In this document: positions 12,067-24,930 of the stretch, piece after piece
How the letters are laid out: the number at the start of each line of letters is the position of its first letter
Numbering within the stretch: position 1 is the first letter of the stretch
From: Magnaporthiopsis rhizophila
Taxonomy: Eukaryota; Ascomycota; Sordariomycetes; Magnaporthales; Magnaporthaceae
NCBI GenBank assembly: GCA_003049465.1
Contig: PYSS01000027.1
Location: 177,842-241,841 of the forward strand
Reading direction: 5' to 3'
Length of the DNA stretch: 64,000 nt
Program-made: the position numbers and the translations under genes
The notes under the pieces: generated by a model
The model's database searches: none
Told to the model about the DNA's origin: nothing
What the model saw: the letters and a program-made list of their open reading frames with translations, nothing else

Positions 12067-13853
12067 TAAAGCACACAGGCGTGTAAAACTCCCTCGCCCT
12101 TTATCGCGTGGACTCGGCTACCTGTATACCTCTCTTTCTCTTCTCCCTGCCGGATCTTTCGGGGGACGTAACACTGGAGATCGGGTGTCTACATGGCAGC
12201 AAAAGCAAGGTAGCACACGCCTCTTTATCTCTCTTGTCATCAGCATTGATAATCGCATCAGCGCCTCTCCCCGCAGGTCTTTTCTTCCCAAGGCTGCCGA
12301 AGCTTTTTTTTTGTCTTTTCCACGTTTCCGTCGCAATTCTGCATCGTCTCTACAAGGGCGCCAATCTCTATCCGCTGCCGTTTGCCCCAGCTCCCTTAAC
12401 TGTTTCCGCTAGCGGATATCGCTTTCCTGGGGTGCTCTGCACTCGGCCGAGGAAAAGCCGCTCATATCGCGGTGACGCATGCCTGGTCTGGGGTGCCGGC
12501 GCAGACTAAAAGACAAGCAGAGAGACGTGGCTCTCTCGGCGACAAGAAAAGGGAACAGGGGCGTCAGAGGGCGCCGGCCCAGAACCTGCGGGCAGCCGCT
12601 TCTACAGTCCGAAATATCGAGGTATGGGGAAAAGCAAACGGCCGTGAAACACTGGTACGTCTGGCGACGGCTCGCTGCAGCTCTCTGTGTCCCTTTGGGA
12701 GAGGAGGTCTCCGGGGAAGAAAGGGCAAAAATAGACAGAGCAGAGGGAGAGAGAGAGATAATGGACAACGAAGCAATGAGACTTTCACAGTGGGCCATTA
12801 AGACACCCCAGTTACCGTTGGGTTTCCACGCCCATTACCGGACTCCTGTGCGTGTCCGCAATAGGGAAGATGCCGTGAGACGGTAATACACACCGTCTCC
12901 CAGCGTGGTACAAAGCAAAATATCAATGTAACCACTCCATGTCCAGCAGGCCAGTTTGCGCCATACCCGCCAGCATTCATTCTATCGCGCCTCTTTTGAC
13001 CCCGCGAAAAGTCATACAGAATCGACACGTCTTATCTCATCTGCTTCTTCTTTCACGCAGTCGAGCTGCGGGTACCCGCGTCAAGAGGGCCCCGTGGCCC
13101 GAGAGAAACGAGAAACAGCTCGGGGTGCCTGAAGAGCCCGACGGGCATCCCGCCACTTCTTCCCAGGATGATGATCGCGCTCTCTCCCCCCTCTCTCCCG
13201 CTTCCCCTTTCCCTCCCGTATCCGCTACCGCTCGCTCTTTTCTTTTCCCTTCCCATCCGATACCCGTTTCCTTTGCCCCTTCGTCACGGGCAAGGCGTGT
13301 GAGACACCCTGGGGCACGAACAAATAGTCACGCTCGCAGCCGGATGGGATCACCACAATGGCCATACGTCCGGGCACGTGCGAGAGGCTGGAGACTGGAA
13401 GAATGAGACCTGGGGATATAAGCTTAAACCCGGTGTCGAGGAGGATCGAGGACGGTTCTGTGACAATTTCACGCGGAGACTCGCATCCGCGGCAGCCCCA
13501 GGATCAGCGACCTCAAGAAGGATGCCGTGCTTCCGAGGTTACTGCCATCCACACCGAGCAGCTCACCGGCTCCATATTGGGGAATATTTACCGCTGCCAC
13601 ATCATGTATGCTTCGCCTGATGGTTTTCAAAAGCCCCGTAGACAACCGAGGATATGACGCAACCGCGCAACAACAACGGCCTCTAGTTTTCACCCCTCGT
13701 TATCTGATCATCGCCCCTCCTCTCCTTGGCCCCGTCGCACGGCGATATACCTACCACATCCCCTCCGGAGCAAGATCATCCTTCTCGGGGCCGTGAGGGT
13801 TGACTGCATATGCCGGTGAATTTTATAGTGGTCTGATTAAGGGATCGTTAAGC

Positions 13854-13877
13854 GAGAGAGAGAGAGAGAGAGAGAGA
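13854..13877. repeat. (GA)n microsatellite followed by an A run
   Basis: About twelve GA units followed directly by a run of A, inside the gene-free region. It is one of several short purine tracts in the window. Confidence 0.9.
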
Positions 13878-15167
13878 AAAAAAAAGACAGAGATGACGAA
13901 GGGCGTGTCTCCTATCGTCCCCAGATTTTGCTTGCGAGTTCCACGGGGATCGACATGACATGGCCCTTGCCCCGTCTATGGACGGTATTCTAGCTCGGCA
14001 AAAAGGGCAGTGCTAGCAGGACGAAGGAAGGGGGCTGTCCAATCAAGATTCCACGCCTGTATATCCGCCATGTATACAGGGCCGTGACACACGTCTGTCC
14101 GTTCACCGCGCACGCCCTTGTCCATGGGGTCGCTACCCGCCGCCTGTCGAGGGTTCCGTTGCTGCGGTAGCATGTAACGTCACAAAGCAAAACGCAAAGC
14201 ACCGCAAGTACTCGACTTAGGGCATCTGCCTCAGGAAGTATCAGTTCTCCCTCTATCCAAAGTCTCGCGTTTTTTCTCCCCGTGGCTTGTCATCTGCCGT
14301 TACCACTCGGCATCCCCCTTTCTGTTCACCCGCTTCTTGCCCGCCGGAGGGCCTTTCCTACCCCAGATGTATCGACCCGTTGCCTTGCGCGCGAAAGAAA
14401 AGATATCATCCGAAGATCAAGCAAAGGAAAATTGGAAAATGGCCATACAGAGAGAGCAAAGAGGGCAGGTGACTAAAAAGCACGCTCGTCCCTGGACGCC
14501 ACCACGATGTCTGTCCTACCCCGAAGGTTGTTCCTGGAGCATACGCACACCATGCACACCACCCATATCACCCACACCAAACATGGCCGGCGTATGACAG
14601 ACAGCCTGTGGAGCGACAAGGAGGACGATGCGTAGCATAGATGCATGTACCGTCATAGCCGTATCGTCGGGGAACGCCGCGACAGGGAAAAAAGGTCAAG
14701 GAGCCACTGCTAGTGGAGCTCGTGCTAGCCCCTCGCCCTCGTAGTACTCGGCAAAAAAGTAAACTTTAGACGGGATCTCTGGGCACAACAGGATGTGACA
14801 CGACCAAGAAGTTATTTTAGTATAGGATCACAAACGCTGCTATGTAGAACAAAGGAAAGGAGAGACGAGAAGACTATGTTAAAAATGGCAACGATATCAC
14901 CCGAAACTCCAAAAAAGGTACACCACGCGCCCTATCACTTGACCAACGGACAACACATGGCCCGTCTGTGTCCATGTGCCGCTCTTCATGGGGGTTTAAT
15001 ATGCTGGAGGATATGACGTGAGATAGCACTAGACCTAGACAAATAAAATAAAAAAGAAAAAAAAAGAAAAAAAAAAAAAAGAAAAAAAAAAAAGACAATG
15101 CTAGCTTGGTATACAGTTGGAAAATGAGTACCGCGAGTCGGAAGTCGATGACACTTGGTGCCCTTGG

Positions 15168-16687
15168 TTACGAGTCGAAGCGGTCGGGCATCAAGACAGG
15201 AGCAACAAGGGTCCAGACGTAGAGCGCGTAACACACCCACGAGCTGGCAATCTTGACCCACGAGGCCCAGATGGTGCGCCCGACCGCGGCAAAGTCGCCG
15301 TCCTTGCCCTTGGTCGAGTCCTCGTAGTTCATTGTGAGCAGGGTGGCGACCCAGGCAGTCGCCAGGAAGAAGATGATATGGAACATGGTGTAGCTGTACT
15401 GCGTCGAGGAGCGCTCGTCGTCGTGGCGACCGCTGCCTCCCGAGCTGTCGTCGTCCTCGTCATCCGACAGCAGCGCATCCGCGGGGAGGCTGCCCTCCTC
15501 GACGGCCCGGCGCAGCGCCTCGGCCCGCATCTCCCGCCTCCCCGGCTGCGTCGTCACGAGCCCGTGCTCGTCGTCATCGGGCAGCCTGATGGCGCCGCCG
15601 CGCGAGCTTCCGAGGCCAAGCGTCTGCGTTGCCGCCCGCGTCGTCGTCCACGCAACCGTCAGCATGGTGACGATGGCGCCGATGACAACCGAGGTGGTGC
15701 GCGTGCCCTGAGCGAGAATAAGCGGATTGCAGTGCTTGTCATCCGTGTCGTCGGGCTTCATCGAGACGGCCGACATGGTGAGGTAGGTGCAGTAGACGGC
15801 CACCATGGCGGCCTGGGCTAGCCCGGCCTTGGGGTTGGTCTCCTGCACGGCGGGGTGGACCGAGATGAAGGACACGAGCAGGAAGAGGATCAGGTTGATG
15901 GTGATGACGGCCTGGTTCGACGAGCAGCCCGAGCGCGCAAAGAAGATGTACTGGATGATGGTCATGGCCAGGGATGCCAGATACATGCCGAGGGTCGAGC
16001 CGACGAGGATGGTGCGCCAGGCGTTGGACTCGGTCTCGTTGATCTGCTCGAGGCAGTACTCGGCCCAGCTGTGGGCCAGATCGACGAGGAGGATGAGGCC
16101 CAGGATGAGGAACATCATGGCAAACACCAGCGAGATGTACTTGCCCCAGAAGACGAAGAAGGTATCGGGGATCAGGAAAGACAGGACGATCAGGGCCAGC
16201 CATGCGATGACCTTGGGGCCCCAGTAGCCGTTCTGGATGGCGGCGCGCGGCTGCTTGGACGAGGTGACGCCGAACAGGAGGCCTGCGAAGACGAGGTGGA
16301 AGAGACCGAGGGCGAAGTTGATGCGGTGGACGGCGAGCCAGCCGTAGCACTGGCCCGTGGGACAGTTGATCTTGACATAGTCGAGCATGAGATGTTGGAG
16401 CTTGTCGATGGCCCACGACGTCTCCATGATCCAGGCCAGGATGGAGTTGATGAGGAGGATGAGTGCGTATCCGATACGGGTCGCGACGCTGTTCCCGCAC
16501 TTTCCGCAGGCCGAACAGACCATGGAGCATGTGGCGGCACCGCAGCAGGTGGCCCCAAAGGACAGTAGCTGGCGATCGCGTTGTGTTAGTCTTTGGACGG
16601 CAGCCGTTCGTGCCGGTGAAGGAGAGAGAGCCCTACTGTGCCGAGGCTCGGGACCGCCATCAGCGGCAATGATAGAAGCGCGCCCAT
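15168..16687 (-). CDS. SERINC/Tms1 family membrane protein
   Basis: Serine incorporator family (yeast Tms1): a polytopic protein of vacuolar/endosomal or plasma membranes, linked in animals to serine-derived lipid synthesis. Two exons, 16687–16637 and 16568–15168, give 483 residues. The first exon of 17 codons (MGALLSLPLMAVPSLGT) joins to LLSFGATCCGAATCS, restoring the family's near-invariant N-terminus and so fixing both the start and the intron. Further family marks are the CGKCGNS Cys motif, a run of about ten membrane segments, and an acidic hydrophilic loop (around residues 350–400, with DDEDDDSSGG) before the last two segments. The C-terminal pair (YTMFHIIFFLATAWVATLL; WVCYALYVWTLVAPVL) is typical. 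It is divergent from the MFS gene 943 bp away. Family membership is very likely; the substrate is unknown. Confidence 0.92.
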
Positions 16688-17630
16688 CGTGGAGGAGGAG
16701 GACGGCAAGGCCTGCCAGAGGGCCTTGAGGTGTGGCAGTTGTGTGTGGTGGTCGAGGGTGTGCGCAGCGACGGCTTGCGCTTGATGGGTGTTGATTTGAG
16801 ATGTCGAGATGGATGAAGAGTCGCGGATCGAGTCAAGCGGGACAACAACCCGACGCCTCATCTTGCGTCGGCAATTGGTGGGCCTGGTGGCGCCCGATTA
16901 CGTCGCCAACCGCTCCGCCCGGCAGCATCACGTGTCGATATCACGCGTATCAGATCTAGCCGCCCCGGATTCCAGCTTTGGAGTCTTTCAGAGCTTCCGC
17001 CCTGTGTCACATGGAGCTTTGAGCGCTTACAAGACGCCAGCCCAGCCTTGCCAATAATCTTAGTCTGCCTCATATCGGCTGCCCAGCGACGACGGCCAAC
17101 AGGGTGCTCCGGTCGAGATAAGCATACATCAGGAAAGACTCGGATGGGTTTCGGGGTGTGTCAAGCACGGGCCAGGAAAGCCAAATGCATGATGATGTCG
17201 CATGGTACAGTGTGTGGTTGGATTGAGACAATCTCATGGGATGCCGATACCGTATAATTACGATTCTGGCCCATCTTCTCCGGGGCTTTCTCCTCAGAAA
17301 CGCACACCCGGTCCCAATCTCGTCAAGCTGAAGCACCCGAGAAAATCTGTAATCGAAACTGGGTTACTTGGCGACTGACAGCGAGAAAACGCCGGTCCGG
17401 AAAGCGAGCCACACAGTGTCAGCTGGCCGCCCCTGCAATCAGGGGCCGCCTCCGCGGAGTGACTGAGCTCAGCAATTCCATCCCGATAGCGGCCTTCCCA
17501 CATCCAGAACTCCCGGCCTGGCGCAGTGAATCCCATCATCCACCACCACAACCGTCATGACTTGACCGCGCGAAACACACAAAGCAAGCCGCAACAGCTC
17601 GATCCAGAGGCGTCGTCCTCCAACTCCGCC
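16688..17630. promoter_or_regulatory. Divergent SERINC/MFS intergenic promoter region
   Basis: 943 bp between two divergent start codons, so it contains both promoters and leaders. No specific operator or TATA element was recognised. The region just before the MFS ATG is rich in CA/CCA, common in fungal leaders. Confidence 0.45.
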
Positions 17631-19520
17631 ATGGCTCCTCTGCTGGAGCGAGACCTTTACAGGGCTCGCATGGTGTCCAGCGTCGCAGCCACGGCGATAT
17701 CGCTCGCCTGCGGCACCAACGTGAGCGCGCCGCCGCCCTCTCCAAGCGATCGACTACGCGGACCCCAAGAGCACAACTGACCAACTCCCCGTCGCAGTAT
17801 GTCTACTCGGCCTGGGCGCCCCAGTTCGCCGACAAGCTGCGCCTGTCGACGACGCAGAGCAACCTGATCGGCGTGGCCGGCAACCTGGGCATGTACACCA
17901 TGGGCGTGCCCATCGGCATCGTCATCGACCGCATGCACGCGGGGCCGCGCCCCGCCGTCATGCTGGGCGCCCTGCTGCTCGGCCTGGGCTACCTGCCTCA
18001 GAAGCTGGCCTACGACCGCGGCGAGGGCTCGGTCCCGCTGCTGTGCCTCTTCGCGTACCTCACCGGCTTCGGCGGCTGCATGGCCTTCGCCGCCTCCGTC
18101 AAGACCTCGGCTCTCAACTGGCCCCACCACCGCGGCACCGCCACCGCGTTTCCGCTCGCCGCCTTCGGCCTGAGCGCCTTCACCTTCTCCGTCTTTGGCG
18201 AGGTCGTCTTCCCCGGGAACACGGGCGCCTTCCTGGCCACCCTGACCGTCGGCACCTTTTCACTGTGCTTTATCGGCTTCTTTTTCCTGCGCGTATGGCC
18301 CCACGACCAGGGCCACGGCCACCACCACCACCGCAGCGCCTCGCAGATATCCTATCAAAGCCTCCCAGGCGGCGGCAACGATGAGTCCCAGCAGCTGCGC
18401 CGAACCTCCGACGTGGCTGCCGCCACCGCCAAGGCCGCCCCGCAGAGCAGCGACGACGACGACGACAATGACGACGATAACGGCCTGGAGCACCGAGGCA
18501 CCCGTACCGCCGCTGCCGTAAACACCCGCCAAGACGCCGACATCGAGGCCGCTGCGGCTCTGCCCGAGGAGGGCGCGGACGAGACGTCGTCCCTGATGTC
18601 CACCACGGCATCGTCGCTGCCCGGCGAGGTTCTGGTTCAGAGCAGCGTCGACATGGATCGCTCCCATCGCATAGACATACGCGGCTGGAACCTCCTCACC
18701 AACGTCGAGTTCTGGCAGTTTTTCTCCATCATGGCGCTGCTGGCCGGCATCGGGCTCATGACGATCAAGTAAGTCGTGTTTTTCCGAAGATTTCCAAGTG
18801 ATCGAGGACAACTCCGGCTGACAGCTCCCTGTCCACAGCAACATCGGACACAACGTGAATGCGCTATGGAGGTATCACGACAAGAATGTGACTGAGGAGT
18901 TCCTCATCAGCCACCAGCAGATGCACGTGTCTATCCTGTCGGTCGGCAGCTTCTCGGGGAGGCTGCTGAGTGGTAAGTCACCATGCGTCCTCTCGCAGGT
19001 CACAAAAAAAAAACTTGAACTCACACAAACCCGATTAGGCGTCGGCTCCGACTTCCTCGTCAAGTCCCTCCACGCCAGCCGGGTGTGGTGCCTGGTGGTG
19101 GCGTCGCTCATCTTCTGCGGGGCGCAGGTGAGCGCTATCACCATCACGAACCCGGCGCTCCTTGGCCTGGTGTCGGGCCTCTCGGGACTCGGCTACGGCT
19201 TCCTGTTCGGCGTGTTCCCGTCCATCGTGGCCGAGTCGTTTGGCATCCACGGCCTGTCGCAGAACTGGGGCTTCCTGACACTCTCGCCCGTCGCGTCGGG
19301 CTACGTCTTCAACCTCTTCTACGGCACCGCCTTTGACGCCCACAGCGTCGTCGGCCCCGGCGGTGAGCGCTCGTGCCCGGACGGGCTCGAGTGCTACCGC
19401 GCCGCCTACTACGTCACCCTGGCCGCGTGCGGCCTCGGCCTGCTCGTCTCGCTCGCCGTCATTCACCACCAGAAGGCCGCGAGGGCGCGGGTAGCATCGG
19501 GCGGGCTCGGCCGCGAATAA
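17631..19520 (+). CDS. MFS transporter, nodulin-like/Mch1-type
   Basis: Twelve-segment major facilitator protein of the nodulin-like/monocarboxylate-like group. Exons: 17631–17720, 17798–18768, 18839–18972 and 19039–19520, giving 558 residues. The N-terminal half begins MAPLLERDLYRARMVSS and includes YVYSAWAPQFADKL, typical of the Nodulin-like domain. Between segments 6 and 7 (about residues 198–314) lies an unusually long cytosolic-type loop. It starts with a His-rich patch (HGHGHHHHRS) and continues with an Asp tract (DDDDDNDDDN) and many Ser/Thr. The C-terminal half resumes at WQFFSIMALLAGIGLMTIKN. The third intron lies within LLSG–VGSDFL, whose restoration supports the junction. The closest yeast relatives I can name are YMR155W and Mch1; the substrate is unknown, and a vacuolar location is only an inference from that group. 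Confidence 0.85.
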
Positions 19521-22500
19521 AAGCGCCCGTTCCCGCGTCTGATTTGGTTGGTTACCGTTGCTGTGCGGCTGTAACTTGTCTGCTTCGGACATGACGGCCG
19601 CGGCTGAAGGGGCTAGCGACGCCACCCGGCCTGCCCTGCTGTCATTCTCTTGCTTCTTTCTGCACTATCAATGGTCGGTTTGCTTCTTTTTACACTACCA
19701 AATGGCCAGTCTCTCCGTCTTTTTCTTTCTTTCTATCCGATTGGCATAGCTTCGGAGTTCTGGGTTTGTTTGGTTAGACCTTCTTTTTCGATTTTTTTCT
19801 CCCCGTCGGGGGATGCCGCCAAATGGAACCGGCCAACTATCGGACGCGGCCGATTTCCGACCATAATTGCAGCTTTGAATAGAGAAATACAACCTTGCAT
19901 ACGTTGTACAATCCATATTTAGACCGGCTGTGGCGATATCCGCGCTTGTCTCAGATGCAAGAACAAGCCACACAGCCTGCTTACCAGTACTTGATATGCG
20001 CGTCGTCACATTGCTACGATAGCAGGGAATGCATGCTTTTCCTTCTCTTCCATTAAAAAAGTCGTGCCAATGCCAAACATCCCCACACGTAGAACACCGA
20101 AGGAAGCGGTCGCCGAGAACGGCAAAAGAGAGCAGGGTAAAGGGGAAAAACGGTCGAGGCAAGCTTTCGGCTCTGATCTGACGATTGGGTTTGCGAAGCA
20201 CAGCGCATCGATGAAACGGATCGCCGCGATGCAGGCAGGGCATAATAAAAATACATCACCCTAACAGCATGCAATTAGAGGTGCTTCTTTTTGTTTTTCT
20301 TCTGATGTCCGAGCGGGCCTGGGATGGCGATCACGCGTTGTTTCAAAAATGCCCTCTGGCCGGCCCTATCCTCCACCCGCTATGATGAAGGAGCAAGAGA
20401 AAAGGATCGTGCCAAGACCAAGATCGAGAGAGAGAGGGCAATGGCGGGTGGTAGAGAAAAGCAACACGAACACGAACAGACATTCGGAGTCTTTTAGTCC
20501 TTGCACAATTTGACAGACAACCCACAGATGCTTCGTGTTTTTGCTATTGCACAAAATTAACCGAACAAACTCTGCAGTCTGTGCAAGAGACGACCACACC
20601 ACGCGGAAAACTCGGCCTTTCTTTGCTTTTCTCTTCTCCTGACGCCGCGCGGGTCCCCAGGTCCGACCACAGCCCGCAAGGGACGGTTTGCCGTTTGATT
20701 TGATGGCGGCAGCGGAGATGGTGATGGTGAGGTGAAGCCCAAAGCGGGCAGTCGCCGAACGCCAAGGACAGGCAGGGCAGATAGACAGATTAGGAGCAAG
20801 GGAGCCGTTCTTGCGTTCGGACGCCACAACCGTTTCTTAGCTTTGTTTTTTCAGTTCTTCGCTTCGCGCTTTTGCATTCTCCCGTCCGAGTGTTCTGTTT
20901 CTGAAGCCGTCGAATCCGAATCCGTCGAATCCCGTTTGCGTCCCGGCGCTCTCTTTCGAATCGACGGCTCGGGATCTGGTGTGACAATATACGAGGGATT
21001 GATGGCTTGGCTCGATCAATCTATTTCCGGCATCACCGTGCACCACCTCACCACTGCCATCAACACCAACACCAAAATCCTCTCTGCCCTACCTTGCCCG
21101 TTTATGTCTGCCCCTGCATGCCGGCCTGCCGATTAGTGATCAAAGACGTCTGTGAGCAATGCGGGCTGGTGGGGGAAGGGAGCGTGCTAGCAAAGCTGGG
21201 CGTTCGGGCCAACGAGCAGCGACAGTTCGCAACGTTGTGTGATGTGACTGGCCCTCATGGATATGTTTTCATCACGACGGGCCAGTCCCGCGGGCTTGGG
21301 CTTCCCAATTCGCAAAGAGCGGCTGCCTTTCCGCTCGATGCCAAGCTCATTTCGGAGCGTACAAATCAGCCCTAGCGCTGACCCCCGGTCAAAAAGGCGT
21401 TGCTGCCCCGGTAAGGAGGCACACGCGAACCACCCGGGTGTATGGAAATCCTCGCCCGTCACTCTCGTCAACTCATCATCCTCTTGACAGGGGCGATACA
21501 AAGCAGTTATCCGACTGCATCTCAAGGGGATAGAGCTTCCGCAAAAGTGCCGGTTCCCCGGGCAGTCCGTTTGTTTCTGCTGAACAAAGTTGGGCTTCTG
21601 GGGACCGAAGGTGGTTGAACGGGCCAATATCAAAGGGCCCACGGGAAGCGGTGGGCAGTGCTCAGCGAATACGATGGGTGGCTGCAGCGTCGGCGTCGGC
21701 GGCGGTCCTCGGTTTGTGATTTGTGACGACTGATACTTGTCCCGGCTGGCCGAGCTGGTGGCAGCCCTGGGCGACGGGTGTTGTTCGGCCAAACTATCAG
21801 CACTAGGCTCGTCGGGTTAGGTGCACAGCCGCCTTTGCTTGAGGCTAAGAGGGAAGCGACACCGACCTTGACCGAAGCACACTAGTCTCTCTGCAGAAAC
21901 ACACGCAGGTACACAAACTACCTGGGACCACACCACCGGGACCGGTGGTTTGATCAGCCCGACTATGTCTCTCGCTTCGTGCTGGCGAAAACAGGGGAGA
22001 ACAGGAGAGCCATCCCATCTAGACATTGCGGCATGTCGACAGACATGATTTGCACGGTCCGCCGTGCCGCCATGTCCTCACCTGCCAGCCGAATGTCCTC
22101 TCAGGAAACCACGTGTTGACCCACACTCGGGAGGATGGGGACCCCGGGAGGATCCCTGGTACCGCTGCGCGGGCTGCCATGTGATTTCAAAGTCCATCCC
22201 CAAATCACAGGGTGTGTCATATTGGAGAACCAAGCCCGGGTCTGTCTGGTGGGACTTTTGAGGGGATGCGTGTTATTCTCCGGAAGGGCCCACGGGCCCT
22301 TTTCCTGGGGGAGAGCCGCTCTGCTCCGCAGGCCTTGTGCTTGTTGGGAGCTGAAAGACAGATGCGCGCATCATCGCCTTTCTAGCGATCAAAACAGAGA
22401 GCAAGAAAGACCACGCGACTCGACGGGGTTTTATGGTGTTACGATGGTGCTGGGGAAACACGTTGCAAGCCGGCCGTCCGACTCGACTCGATCTGTGGCA

Positions 22501-24930
22501 GAACTTTTGCAGCTGCTTGTTGGCACCCTGGCGCAAAAATAGGTAATAACTGGGCGAACCATTGTCCCGGGGTTCGAGTCGACAAGCCACCCGACATGTT
22601 GCAGCGAGCGAACCAGGTAGCAATGGGCGCAGGGTTTGCAGGGTGGATGGTAGGCTACGGCAGATTAGATTTGTTGGGGGAAGTGAGGAACCAAAAAGGC
22701 AGAGAGAGAGATCATCATCGTGGGAGTTGTCCAACGCAGGCTTCATGTCTGACTGAGACATGGCGATGATGATGGAGAGCGGAGACTGCGACACAGCCGG
22801 TGCCGTCAGTGGCGCGTGCGACAGCGGCTCCGTTTTGGCACGGCTCTTGGTGACCCATGTCAAGTAGGTCGGGTATCAGAGATTTTGGACGTGCCAGCTG
22901 GGGTTTGCTGCCTCGACGAAAAAAAAGGCCGCAGATGCTCGACAGACAGACACGGGCATGGAAAGGAGGGGACGGGAACACTCACAAGTCAGGACGCGTC
23001 CGGATTAGGCTCCAGGGCAGGGGCAGGCCCCAGGAGATCGAACCCGGGTCCCTGGCGGCAACCCATGTCAGCACCCTCCAGGCTGCTCCACACGCACCGT
23101 CACTGGTTCGAGTTGGCAGTCGTCACTGGCTGGTAGGAACTACCTGGCCACACAAGGTGCTCCCGCGAAACCGTCCAGTCCAATCTGGGAGAGGAGAAGC
23201 ACATACGGTTATTGCAAATGGCACAGATGCGCGGCAACTGTTACTGTTACTCTACTCCTTCCCGGTAGGCAACCGCACATGAGAGTTGCTTGTCCCTCTT
23301 GAATCTCGAACCGACCGAAGCGACGAACCCAACCCCCGCCCATGCAGGCCAAAACTCTGGGCTGTGTCATCATTCTCCATCGAGCATCCCCATCAGCTCT
23401 GATCCACGTTTTCTGGGACCTTCTTTTTCCATTTTCAAAACCACACAGCCGATCCAACCCCTTGGACCACACCCATCTCGCGAAACCGCTGGCCTGGTCG
23501 ATCCACCAAAGAGAAAACAAAAGGGTGACCGATTTGAGTCCCACGTCTCCTTGCTCGGCTCTGGAAGGTCCTTTTGCTTGGGCTCTGGAAGCATTTACGG
23601 TTTGATTCGCTGCGGGCAGACAAGGCCAAAAAAGAGGAACCCGCCCGGCAAATCGAGCCCACTGACCAGCCAGGTCTGTGGCACCGTCGTCTTGCTTTCC
23701 GCTTTGAACGTGGCTCCCCTCCCCAGCAAACGTGCACGGTTGTTGTTTCGGCTGCTGCGCTGCTCTCTCTGGTGCTTCCTGCCGCCGCCCTCTGGTTCCG
23801 TCAAGCTTGGAGTGGTTCGTTCGTTGGCGTCCAGTTTTCCGATCGAGAAATTCTTTGGATCGTGAAGCCCGCAAAGGAACTCCAGTCTTCTGGCATTTTT
23901 TTTTTTTTTTTTTTTTTTATCTTTCTTTCCTTGTCCCCGCCCTCCCTTTTGATCAACCACCCCCGGCAACGTCATCACGTCCCATGCTTCGGGTCCAACA
24001 GGGATTTGCATTTGATTGGCAGAGTTACTGCTGCTGCTGGTGCTTGCTGCTGGCTGAGCGACATTCTCCGGTATTCGGCATACTGTAAATTGTTCAGGCA
24101 GGCTCTTGTTGCATTTTTTTGTGTTTCATTTTTCTTTTTGTTCTATTTCCTGCCCACGCATTGACAACCTCCACTGGGTCAAGGCTTCCATCCGGTATAC
24201 CTACCACCTTAGCTTTCTGTCTGGGGAAGGTCTGCAGGCAAGCCCACGCGCCCGAAAAAAGTAAGACCGCTCAGCATCGCTCGCAGATTCCTGGCTCAAC
24301 CTCGCAGCCAACCACGAACTCGCAGCCAACCCACGCCCACGCTCCGCCTCTTCCGCTCCACCGCCCTGTCGCCCTGCCGCTCTCACCGACCGCCCTCGGC
24401 TGTGCTGCATTAGGTGCAGTTACTGGTTGGGCTGGAAGCCGACAGCAGCGACTTGCGCCCGTTTGCCTGGTTCGACAACAGAGTGCCCTGGCGGGACACC
24501 AACACATCACCCGCCCTCCGCGACCGAGCCATCCGACACGAGGCGAAGCGATCACATCTACATCGGTTCGAGTTCGAGTTCCAGTTCGAGTTGCCTTCCG
24601 CCCCGTCCCGATCCGTTTGCCTTCTCTCGCCGTGCCAAACCCCTCGACGCGGCCTGCGAACCCAGCACGAGCTGCCTGCCCGTACCCTTCGACCCTCGCC
24701 CGTTTGCTCCCGCCGCCTGTGCTTCGCTTTAATGAGCGTGTAGCCTGGTGCTACGAACACGGGCCAGGATCCAAACACTACTCCCGCGCCCTGCTGCAGG
24801 TTTCCCCTCCTTACGAGGGAAACCCAGAAACCCCCGAAGGTCGCCTCCTTCTCCCTACCATTCCGCCAACGTTCCGGTCCGAAGCCCAATCTTTTGGGAT
24901 CTTCGAACCACCCAAACTCTATCTCTCATG
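19521..24930. other. Long gene-free region (5.4 kb) upstream of the G-alpha gene
   Basis: No convincing coding sequence. Open frames up to about 270 codons (24119–24931) are uninterrupted but low in codon bias and Pro/Arg/Ser-rich, as expected for C-rich leader sequence. Two perfect short inverted repeats are visible: 21932–21949 (ACCACCGG with a 2-nt spacer) and 22284–22301 (AAGGGCCC with a 2-nt spacer). A T run of about 20 lies near 23899–23918. The last ~1 kb is pyrimidine-rich and probably holds the promoter and leader of the G-alpha gene. Confidence 0.55.

Noticed and set aside
15739..16568. Long frames overlapping the SERINC gene on both strands (263 and 237 codons)
   Set aside because: Out-of-frame shadows; only the frame with the SERINC Cys motif and membrane segments is supported.
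23000..23120. tRNA-like B-box on the minus strand (GGGTTCGATCTCC), and another at about 22570 (GGTTCGAGTC)
   Set aside because: No matching acceptor stem, D-arm or anticodon arm could be folded around either; not called as tRNA genes.
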